In this document: piece by piece, positions 15,663 to 22,385 of the stretch | Layout: each line of letters begins with the position of its first letter | Numbering within the stretch: the first letter of the stretch is position 1 | NCBI GenBank assembly: GCA_046048295.1 | Contig: JBJOGJ010000018.1 | Location: 1-29,248 of the forward strand | DNA: 29,248 nt | DNA from: CBDCWA01 sp046048295 | GTDB taxonomy: Bacteria; Pseudomonadota; Alphaproteobacteria; Rhizobiales; Hyphomicrobiaceae | Direction: 5' to 3' | Notes under the pieces: generated by a model | What the model was told of the DNA's origin: nothing | Database searches by the model: none | Seen by the model: only the letters and a program-made list of their open reading frames with translations | Made by a program: the position numbers and the translations under genes

Positions 15663-16477
15663 TTGCAAGTCGGCGCCTCATTCCGGCTGTCGTCGGCAGC
15701 CTTCTTCTGTCGGTTTTTCCTGCCCTTGGTGCAGAGCCGGCTGCTGGGCCGAGTGGTACGCCCCCACCGTTGGAGCAACCGGCCAGCACGTCGCCAGCGT
15801 TGTGCCGGACGAATGGCTTCATCGGTGTCGGGCAACTGCCAAACCTCAAGCAGGCCCTGAAAGACGGCGACAGCGTGCGGATACTCTCTATCGGGGCCTC
15901 GGCATTCTCCGATCCACGCTTCGGACAGGGGGGAGCGGACGCACAGCTTGCGGGCATCCTCAATTCGGCGGTGCAGGGGCTCGATGTCGAGATCGTGAAC
16001 CGTGGCGTGTCGGGTGAGCTAGCACGGCAAGCGGCAGAGCGCATCAAGCTCGAGGCGGCACTCGAGGAGCCAACGATAGTGTTGTGGCAGGTCGGTACGG
16101 CGGATGCCTTTGCGCGCATTCCGATCCATGAGTTCACTGCCACGCTGCGCTCGACGGTGAAGTGGTTAAAGGCGCGCGACATCGATGTCGTGCTCGTTGG
16201 ATTGCATTATCTCAGACAGTGGACCAGGGACGCCTATGTCCAGTCGATCCGGGCAGCGGTCCGCAAGGTTGCGAGCGAAGAGAAGGTGCTTCGCATAGGA
16301 CGCTACGAGGCGGAGGAACTGATCGCCCGCGCGCCTACAAACGGGCAGCCGGTTAATGCTTTCGCGCTTACGGAAGCAGGATACGATTGCATGGCAGGAT
16401 ACGTTGCACGGGCCATAACCGTCGGGCTCTATGCAAAGCCAAAACCTGATTCGCAGGTCAAGAAGAGGGGATTGTAG
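15659..16477 (+). CDS. Exported SGNH-fold protein with degraded active site
   Basis: A 272-residue exported protein (signal about residues 7-25, ending LGAEP) coupled to opgC by ATGA. SGNH/GDSL-hydrolase topology is recognisable. SIGASAFSD (77-85) stands where block I GDS would be, with Ser81 as a possible nucleophile. NRGVSGE (114-120) is block II. QVGTADA (144-150) is block III with the usual Asn of GxND replaced. The block V region reads NAFALTEAGYDCMA (233-246), where D-x-x-H would be expected, so both the Asp and His of the triad appear replaced by Asn and Ala. The start at 15659 is chosen from the overlap; an in-frame position at 15623 lies inside opgC. Position suggests glucan acyl-group handling, possibly as a binding protein. 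Confidence 0.75.
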   Translation: MIASRRLIPAVVGSLLLSVFPALGAEPAAGPSGTPPPLEQPASTSPALCRTNGFIGVGQLPNLKQALKDGDSVRILSIGASAFSDPRFGQGGADAQLAGILNSAVQGLDVEIVNRGVSGELARQAAERIKLEAALEEPTIVLWQVGTADAFARIPIHEFTATLRSTVKWLKARDIDVVLVGLHYLRQWTRDAYVQSIRAAVRKVASEEKVLRIGRYEAEELIARAPTNGQPVNAFALTEAGYDCMAGYVARAITVGLYAKPKPDSQVKKRGL

Positions 16478-16482
16478 GGAGG

Positions 16483-16496
16483 GCGGGGCGCCCCGC
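16483..16496. repeat. Perfect 14-base GC palindrome in the SGNH/esterase gap
   Basis: GCGGGGCGCCCCGC fills half of the 29-base gap between the SGNH-fold gene and the esterase and occupies the space just upstream of the esterase start. There is no T-tract after it, so a classical terminator is unlikely. It could damp readthrough or hide the ribosome-binding site. Confidence 0.5.
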
Positions 16497-16506
16497 AGAG
16501 CGCATC

Positions 16507-17646
16507 ATGATACGCATTCTCGTGCTTGCGGTGGGCATTCTCCTCGCAGGGTGGCTGGTGGCCGTTCTGCCTGGGAGTGCCGGCGAACTCCAGCGCCACA
16601 GCTTCCAGTCCGAGCGGATGGGGCGCGAGTTCCACTATACCGTGTATCTTCCAGACGATTATCGGGCTGGGCAGAAATCCTATGCTGTCCTCTATCTGCT
16701 GCATGGCGCCTATGGGACCGATGGATCCTGGACCAGGCTTGGACAGGTACACAAAACCGCCGACAGCCTGATCGCTGCCGGCGATGTGCCGCCATTCATC
16801 ATTGTGATGCCTGGCTGCAAGGGATGCTGGTGGGTCGATGAAGGCGGGAGCAAATCGCAGTCGGTGTTCTGGCATGAACTGGTGCCAGAGGTCTCACGCA
16901 AATTCCGCGTCATCGGACGGCGGGAGGGGAGGTTTGTGGCGGGAAACTCGATGGGTGGGTACGGGGCTATCCGATATGCGCTCCTCTATCCTGAGCGGAT
17001 CGCTGCCGCGGCAGCGCTGAGCCCTGCCATTTATGCGGAAAGTCCACCAAAGTTCTCAGCCGTCCGACGGCAGCGGCCGTTCGTTGGCGAAAAAGGGCGT
17101 TTCAATGCCGACTCGTGGCACGCCAACAACTATCCATCGCTTCTGCCATCCTACCTGCTGCAGCCATATCGAGTGGGATTCTACTTGGCTTCGGGCGACC
17201 ATGACCGGCTGGGTATCGCTTTCGAAACGGCGCTTCTGTTCAAGCGATTGTTCGATGCAGGACAACGCAATGTCGAATTGCGCATCCGGAATGGTGGGCA
17301 CACGTGGCAACTGTGGCGTGAGAACATGCGCGGTGCGCTGCAGTTCCTCGGCCAATACATGGCCCGGCCAGAGGATGTGGCTGAGATTGTAGCCCTTGCC
17401 CCGCTTCTGGTTTCCAGAAGGAAGGCTTGTCCAGGTGGCCGCCCACGCAGTTCGCGGGACGTATCCCGTGATCCGATTGGCGCCAGCCCTGCCTCTTGGC
17501 GTAGTGGGCAGTCTGATCCGGCCGCCGATGTTTGCGCAAGGCTGCCGCTATGCACGGCGACATCAGAGCCCAGTCAAGGCGGCCGGGCGATGCTGCTTGC
17601 CGCACGAACCTACAGCGGTTCGCAGCTTGATTCCTGCTTCTATTGA
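16507..17646 (+). CDS. Exported esterase-D-type alpha/beta hydrolase with extra C-terminal tail
   Basis: Alpha/beta hydrolase of the putative-esterase family (esterase D/S-formylglutathione hydrolase/mycolyltransferase group). An N-terminal signal or anchor (about residues 4-26) places it in the periplasm. Core motifs are YAVLYLLHGAYG (oxyanion region), IIVMPG, the nucleophile elbow GNSMGG (Ser148), an acid in SGDHD (about 231-233) and the catalytic His265 in GGHTW. The family core ends near LQFLGQYMARP (about residue 287). The remaining 93 residues are Ser/Arg/Ala-rich, match no domain I know and look like readthrough into intergenic DNA. As the last gene of the opg operon it may remove or transfer ester groups on glucans, by inference. 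The stop lies 13 bases from the convergent UbiD gene. Confidence 0.82.
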   Translation: MIRILVLAVGILLAGWLVAVLPGSAGELQRHSFQSERMGREFHYTVYLPDDYRAGQKSYAVLYLLHGAYGTDGSWTRLGQVHKTADSLIAAGDVPPFIIVMPGCKGCWWVDEGGSKSQSVFWHELVPEVSRKFRVIGRREGRFVAGNSMGGYGAIRYALLYPERIAAAAALSPAIYAESPPKFSAVRRQRPFVGEKGRFNADSWHANNYPSLLPSYLLQPYRVGFYLASGDHDRLGIAFETALLFKRLFDAGQRNVELRIRNGGHTWQLWRENMRGALQFLGQYMARPEDVAEIVALAPLLVSRRKACPGGRPRSSRDVSRDPIGASPASWRSGQSDPAADVCARLPLCTATSEPSQGGRAMLLAARTYSGSQLDSCFY

Positions 17647-17659
17647 CCGGAGCAGGGCA

Positions 17660-19114
17660 CTATCGTTTCAGGAAGCCCAGACGGTCCTGCCACTTGCGGC
17701 GGATCTCGTCGGCGTAGTCGCGCTCAACTTCATTCGACTGCGGGAAGTCGTCTTTCCAGTGGTATGGACGCACGGCGTAGATGATCATGCGGCTATTGGT
17801 GAGATCGTGCACAGCGCGTTTTTCGGGCGGCAGCAGGGGGTCAATGTGCCCGCTCCAGCAACCATCGATGATGTCGGTCTGGGTCTTGGGGTCCCAGCGG
17901 GTGGCGACGGCCCACATGACCTCGGCCGGGTTGGTGATATCGATGTCGTCATCGACCACGATGACGAGACGCGTCATATAGGCACCCGGGCCGCAACCTG
18001 CGGCGACTAAGCCAGCCATCTTGGCATGGCCGGAGTGGAGCTGCTTGATGGAAATGACGTTGATGAAGCGGCTGCCGCCGCCTTGCAGTTTCCACACGCC
18101 CCTGACCTCAGGCACGCCCGCTGCCTCGATGGCATCCCACAATGCGGCGACGTTGTGGAGCTTGATCTGGCGGCCGGGATAATTCGGCTTGGTTGGAGGC
18201 TGGCCGATCATGATCGGGTCGTCGCGATGATAGATGCACTTGACGTGCATTACCGCCTCGGGATGGGTGTGGGTTGCGTAGTAACCGGGCCACTCTCCGA
18301 ACGGACCTTCAGGGCGCTGGTCGACTTCGCGAGGGGGCATGTAGCCCTCGAAGGCGATCTCGGCGGTCGCCGGCATCGGGAGGCCGGTCAGGCGCCCCCT
18401 CACGATGTCGACGGGGCGGCCGATGCGGCCGCCGGCAAGATTGTATTCGGAGACGCCGGGACGGGCCTGTGTCGAGGCGACGGTGCCGAGAATGGGAGCT
18501 TGGCCAAAGGTAATGATCATCGGGCACGGCTCGCCACGAGCCCAGTATTTGCGCCGGATCATATCCCCGTTCTTGCCCGGCTCGATGAAGACGCCAAGCG
18601 TCGTCTCATCGTGGACCATGACGCGGTAGGTTCCAAGGTTCACCCAGTCCGAATCCGGATCCTTGGTGATGACGACGCATTCGGTGCCGATGTATCGGCC
18701 GCCGTCGCCCGAATGCCAGCGCGGCGTGGGAAATGCCTCGATATTGACCGAGCTACCGGAGATAACGTTCTCGAAGATGGGGCCGCTATCGACTTCGCGC
18801 GGCGGTATCGGTTCGCGTTTCGACTTAGGGCGGGCACGGAAGGCCTTGAGTGCCTCCATGGTAAGGTCGCCGACCATGAATTTGGCAACGCGGACATTTG
18901 AGAGTATGCGGTGGGCAGGATTACACCCCTTCATTTTCCGGAACAAAAGTACCGGCGGATAGAGGTGTTCATGGCTCAATTCGAAGAGCGCGCCGATCTC
19001 GAGTTCGGGATCGGCGCCTTCGATGGTCTCGAGTTCGCACATGGCAGCGGCGTGTTCGAGAAAAACGCGAAGGTCGGCCATGACATCTTCGCGGGTGGGC
19101 TCGTTTGCCGACAT
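17660..19114 (-). CDS. UbiD-family prenylated-FMN decarboxylase
   Basis: A 484-residue member of the UbiD family, which reversibly (de)carboxylates aromatic or unsaturated acids with prenylated FMN. Visible cofactor and catalytic residues are N159-x4-R164 in VNLGTYRV and the E269/E274 pair in EGPFGEWPGYY (spacing as in fungal Fdc1). AFPTPRWHSGDGGRYIGT, SEYNLAGGRIG and the C-terminal YHWKDDFPQSNE also support the call. The position that usually holds a cofactor/metal His (18 residues after the Arg) reads Asn182 in EPGKNGD. The start at 19114 has GAAGG abutting it; 19081 (GAAG upstream) is an alternative. It is the last gene of the leftward IclR operon, 28 bases after tctC. No UbiX flavin prenyltransferase is in the window. 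Substrate unknown, probably an aromatic acid. Confidence 0.93.
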   Translation of the reverse strand: MSANEPTREDVMADLRVFLEHAAAMCELETIEGADPELEIGALFELSHEHLYPPVLLFRKMKGCNPAHRILSNVRVAKFMVGDLTMEALKAFRARPKSKREPIPPREVDSGPIFENVISGSSVNIEAFPTPRWHSGDGGRYIGTECVVITKDPDSDWVNLGTYRVMVHDETTLGVFIEPGKNGDMIRRKYWARGEPCPMIITFGQAPILGTVASTQARPGVSEYNLAGGRIGRPVDIVRGRLTGLPMPATAEIAFEGYMPPREVDQRPEGPFGEWPGYYATHTHPEAVMHVKCIYHRDDPIMIGQPPTKPNYPGRQIKLHNVAALWDAIEAAGVPEVRGVWKLQGGGSRFINVISIKQLHSGHAKMAGLVAAGCGPGAYMTRLVIVVDDDIDITNPAEVMWAVATRWDPKTQTDIIDGCWSGHIDPLLPPEKRAVHDLTNSRMIIYAVRPYHWKDDFPQSNEVERDYADEIRRKWQDRLGFLKR

Positions 19115-19142
19115 CCTTCAACCGACCTAGCTGTTCAGCCGA

Positions 19143-20195
19143 CTACTCGAGCGGCACACCGTTCTTGATCTTGAGCTTGTTGAGGAACTCGAGATCCTCC
19201 TTGGTGACCTTGGCGAGTTCGTCGACGATATCCTTCATCTGCTTGCCCGTGAGGGGGGTGTAGTCCTTGCCGATCTCGTTGTGGACGACTTTCAGGAAGG
19301 CAGGGTCCTTGGTCGCCTTTGCGAAGGCTGTGCGATAGCTGGCAACGATTTCGGCCGAGGTGCCTTGCGGCAGGGCAATCCACTTGTTGACCGCCTGATC
19401 GGCTTCCATCTGACGGAAGGCCTTGAGCCCCTTGGCGTCGAGCTTCGGGATAAGTGTGTCTGTCAGAAGGGGGATATTCGGATAGCTCGTGCGCTTCTGG
19501 TAGACGCCGTTCTCGTCACGAACGCCCATCTGCGCGATTGCAATCATCTCGCCGGATTCGATGAGGGGATCGACCGTGAACGAATTCTGGTTGGCAATCA
19601 TCTGCAGTTCCCCGCTGCGGGCGGCCAGAACCATGGCCGGAGTGCCTGAATAGCCAACGACATAGCGTATATTCCACTTCAGGTATTCCTGCGCCCAAAG
19701 ACTTATGAGCGCGCCCGAACGCGATCCGTCGATATCGCCGTAGACGAGCGGCTTGGCCTTCTCGTCGTATAGCCGGCCCAGAGCCTCCTTGCGGACGAGG
19801 AAAATGGTACCGAGCCGCACATCGCCACCTACGAACTCGAACTTCGAAGGATCGTATTTGGCGGCGCCGCTCAGCAGCTTGACGGGGCTGATCTGGGTGC
19901 GGGATCCCGTGATGAGGGTAAAGCCATCGGGCTTCACCTTCGAGGCGAAGTAGTTGTTTGCCTTGATACCGCCGCCGCCGGGCATGTTGCGGTAAATGAC
20001 CCGGGGCGAACCCGGAAGATACTTGGCGATGGCGTCGCCGAGCAGGCGACCCGATGCGTCGGTGCCACCGCCAGCCTTGGAGTTGATGATGATGTTGATG
20101 GTCTTGCCCTTGAACGAGACTTCTGCGTGGGCGCCATTCATCAACAGCGTTCCGGCAACAAACAGGGCTGTGGCACGGAGCAGCGTCGCACTCAT
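19143..20195 (-). CDS. tctC: TctC/Bug-family periplasmic solute-binding protein
   Basis: A 350-residue periplasmic binding protein of the tripartite tricarboxylate transporter family, which captures carboxylates for TctAB. The signal peptide (about residues 5-24) ends at GAHA, and the mature protein begins with a strand-loop of the kind KTINIIINSKAGGGTDASGR (the Bug-family P-loop-like start), then YRNMPGGGGIKANNYF. LARSGELQMIAN-like and NIPLLTD segments are also family features. The ATG follows a strong GGAGG at 20203-20207. It sits between the aldolase and UbiD genes in the leftward operon. Its permease is presumably the fused TctAB encoded divergently about 2.2 kb away. Substrate specificity cannot be read from sequence. 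Confidence 0.9.
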   Translation of the reverse strand: MSATLLRATALFVAGTLLMNGAHAEVSFKGKTINIIINSKAGGGTDASGRLLGDAIAKYLPGSPRVIYRNMPGGGGIKANNYFASKVKPDGFTLITGSRTQISPVKLLSGAAKYDPSKFEFVGGDVRLGTIFLVRKEALGRLYDEKAKPLVYGDIDGSRSGALISLWAQEYLKWNIRYVVGYSGTPAMVLAARSGELQMIANQNSFTVDPLIESGEMIAIAQMGVRDENGVYQKRTSYPNIPLLTDTLIPKLDAKGLKAFRQMEADQAVNKWIALPQGTSAEIVASYRTAFAKATKDPAFLKVVHNEIGKDYTPLTGKQMKDIVDELAKVTKEDLEFLNKLKIKNGVPLE

Positions 20196-20241
20196 GGTTT
20201 CCTCCCTTTTTTATAATGCTTGATTGCGTCGGTACGCGCGG

Positions 20242-21195
20242 TCAGCTTGCCTTTGCGTAGGCAGGGCGATACTTGGCGCAGACTTCGTTCCAGCGCTTGG
20301 CGCGATTCTTCTGAGCCTCGACGACCTCCTTTGGAATGTCGATGAACGGCGGCCGCAGTGGACCTGGATCGACGTAGCCGGCATGTTTCACAGCGACCTT
20401 GGAGCCGGTCTCGCGCCAGGAGAGGTTAACCTTGCGTGTTCCCTTCGGCGAGATGTCCATGATCACCTCACGCACAGCCGCCCAGTCCTTGCGCCTGGCA
20501 GCATCGCGCATTGCGAAGAGTGGCCACGGTCCCATCCAGGCATCGATCGACCAGAATCCGGCTGCTCCCAGCTCAGCAAACGGATAATACTGGCCTTGAG
20601 CGCAGAAAACCGAAATGTGTCCCTTGATGATGTTCTGCAGCTTCATGAAGGTCAGCGTGTCACGGTGACTGTCCTTCATGGCGACGATCTGCGGGATCTT
20701 GACCAATTCCTCGAAGATCTCGACGTTCAGTGTCACGTTATGCAGGGTCGGGTTGTGGTAGAGCATGATGTTCAGTTTCGGGAACATCTCTGCCAGTTCG
20801 CGCAGGAAGATCAGCGCATTTTCCTGGGTCGAAGGGAAATAGTATGGGATGCCGACAAGAATGCCATCTGCCGCAGTTTCGGCGACGACCTTGACCTTTT
20901 CGACGGTTTCACGTGCGTTGACGGAAGTGACACCGACGAATAGCGGTACGCGCTTGGCCACCACGTCGACGGCTTCGTTGGCGAGCGTTGCGAACTCGTC
21001 CGGAAGGAGCGTATGGCATTCGCCGAAACTGCCCGTCGTGGAAATTAAATTTGCGCCATCGGCGACCATGCGACCGAGCCCCTTGCGCATCCGTTCAACG
21101 TCAACCGTGTTGCGCGCGCGCATGCTGGCTGCGTCGTCGGTTGCGAAGGCTGGCATCATCGCCATCAACCCACCCAGATCCTTGGCCTCGAGCAT
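20242..21195 (-). CDS. DapA/NahE-superfamily Schiff-base aldolase
   Basis: A 317-residue class I aldolase/lyase of the dihydrodipicolinate-synthase superfamily. The ATG at 21195 has GGAGG at ideal spacing; the longer open frame upstream runs antisense through iclR and is rejected. STTGSFGEC (52-60) corresponds to the substrate carboxylate loop, Tyr146 in LYHNP to the proton-relay Tyr, and Lys174 in VAMKDS to the Schiff-base lysine. An extended C-terminus with FSIDAWMGPWPLF-like sequence (GFWSIDAWMGP) differs from true DapA. GSFGEC rather than GTTGE, together with the catabolic neighbours, points to a hydratase-aldolase of ring-cleavage pathways such as the NahE/PhdJ group, not lysine biosynthesis. 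It sits 67 bases after iclR in the same direction. Confidence 0.88.
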   Translation of the reverse strand: MLEAKDLGGLMAMMPAFATDDAASMRARNTVDVERMRKGLGRMVADGANLISTTGSFGECHTLLPDEFATLANEAVDVVAKRVPLFVGVTSVNARETVEKVKVVAETAADGILVGIPYYFPSTQENALIFLRELAEMFPKLNIMLYHNPTLHNVTLNVEIFEELVKIPQIVAMKDSHRDTLTFMKLQNIIKGHISVFCAQGQYYPFAELGAAGFWSIDAWMGPWPLFAMRDAARRKDWAAVREVIMDISPKGTRKVNLSWRETGSKVAVKHAGYVDPGPLRPPFIDIPKEVVEAQKNRAKRWNEVCAKYRPAYAKAS

Positions 21196-21262
21196 GATTT
21201 CCTCCGGTACTATTTCGTGTTCAGATTGTATCGAGTTTCTTTCAAAGCGCTTCAGTGGAGTA

Positions 21263-22174
21263 CTATTCGGCGGCGGTCTTTGTCGTGTTCCTGGCAAATT
21301 TCCCGAGATCGGGATGTTGACCTTCACGCTGGTAACCAAGACGGCGAGACAGCTGGTCCGCCGCATTCTGTAGTTTTTGTGCGACTTCGCTGTCGTAGCT
21401 GTCGTCGAATGTGCCGAGGATGGAGATAAGCGTAAGGGCCATGACGATCTCTCCCCGGTGGTCGAAGACGGGAGCGGCAAGTGCTGCAAGGCCAGGGTTC
21501 TCTTCGCCGCGCATGCGTCCAAACCCAGTCTCCAGCACCTCGCGGCGCATCGCTTCGGCGAGCTTCATACTCGCGCGCGGCTGGCCGGGCGAGCCCTTCT
21601 TGAAGGCTTCGATCTCGCGGCGGAGGATAGGCTCGAGGATGTCCTTCGGCTTATATGCGAGGAACACCCGTCCTGTGGCAGTGGTGAACAACGGAAGCGT
21701 CCGCCCCTCGCGGATATGGACCGCGGTCTCGCGGTCGCCGCGTTCCCACTTGACGATTGTCGGGCCGTAGGAGCCCCAAGTGCTGAGAAGGGAGACAAGA
21801 CCCGTTTCAGCGGAGAGATGGGGCAGTAATTCGTTGCCGAGCTTCACGGCGTCGGTTTGACCGAGGGCAATCAGGCCGAGTTCGACCGCCGTGGGGCCGA
21901 GGCTGTAATGACCGGTCGCCGCATTCTGCTCCACGAGGCCGGTCTGAGTGAGGCCGCTCAGATACCTGTGGGTGCGGCTCGCCGACATGTTGGCGGTCAG
22001 AGCAATCTGTCCCAAGGCGGCCGGGCCGCTGAGACTGGCAAGTGCCTTGAGCACGTCGACTGCAACAACAACCGACCGATTGCCCGCCACGGTGCCGCGG
22101 GCAGCCCGTGGGTGCGTGGTTGCCTTGCGTTTTGTGGCTCGCGCCTTGGTCGCATTTTGCGGCCGCCGTCGCAT
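21263..22174 (-). CDS. IclR-family transcriptional regulator
   Basis: A DNA-binding regulator of about 303 residues. After a basic, low-complexity N-terminal 25 residues comes a winged-helix domain (SVVVAVDVLKALASL, then LGQIALTANMSASRTHRYLSGL as the helix-turn-helix). The IclR effector-binding domain follows: LPHLSAETGLVSLLSTWG, LPLFTTATGRVFLAY, RGEENPGLAALAAPVFDHRGEIVMALTLI. The ATG at 22174 with AGGA upstream is preferred; 22201 is possible. It is first in the leftward operon and faces the divergent TctAB gene. It therefore probably controls both arms of the cluster in response to a pathway carboxylate, the usual arrangement for IclR regulators of aromatic catabolism. Confidence 0.92.
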   Translation of the reverse strand: MRRRPQNATKARATKRKATTHPRAARGTVAGNRSVVVAVDVLKALASLSGPAALGQIALTANMSASRTHRYLSGLTQTGLVEQNAATGHYSLGPTAVELGLIALGQTDAVKLGNELLPHLSAETGLVSLLSTWGSYGPTIVKWERGDRETAVHIREGRTLPLFTTATGRVFLAYKPKDILEPILRREIEAFKKGSPGQPRASMKLAEAMRREVLETGFGRMRGEENPGLAALAAPVFDHRGEIVMALTLISILGTFDDSYDSEVAQKLQNAADQLSRRLGYQREGQHPDLGKFARNTTKTAAE

Positions 22175-22385
22175 GATCTGCCATTCCTTTCCAAACCTCG
22201 TCATCAGGAGAACTGTCGAAACAGAACCGATGCGCGAGGTCAATACTCATCATAATACAACACGGGTTCAAGATTCTGCAAATTGCGCTAAAGGTTGAAG
22301 TCGATTAGATCTTTCTGAGTGGGTGGCACGTGAACGACCGGACATAAGAATCGCGGTCGGCGGCGAGCCTTGGGAGGGATACAAG
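22175..22385. promoter_or_regulatory. Divergent iclR/tctAB control region
   Basis: This 211-base gap is AT-rich around 22235-22320 and must carry both promoters. A TTGCAG-18-TATTAT pair reads leftward toward iclR. A short inverted repeat, CTGT-cgaa-ACAG, lies at 22213-22224, about 40 bases upstream of the iclR start, and could be part of a regulator site. Neither is conclusive. Confidence 0.4.

Noticed and set aside
21196..21522. N-terminal extension of the aldolase
   Set aside because: Sequence reads antisense/out of frame through the end of iclR, and GGAGG marks the start at 21195.
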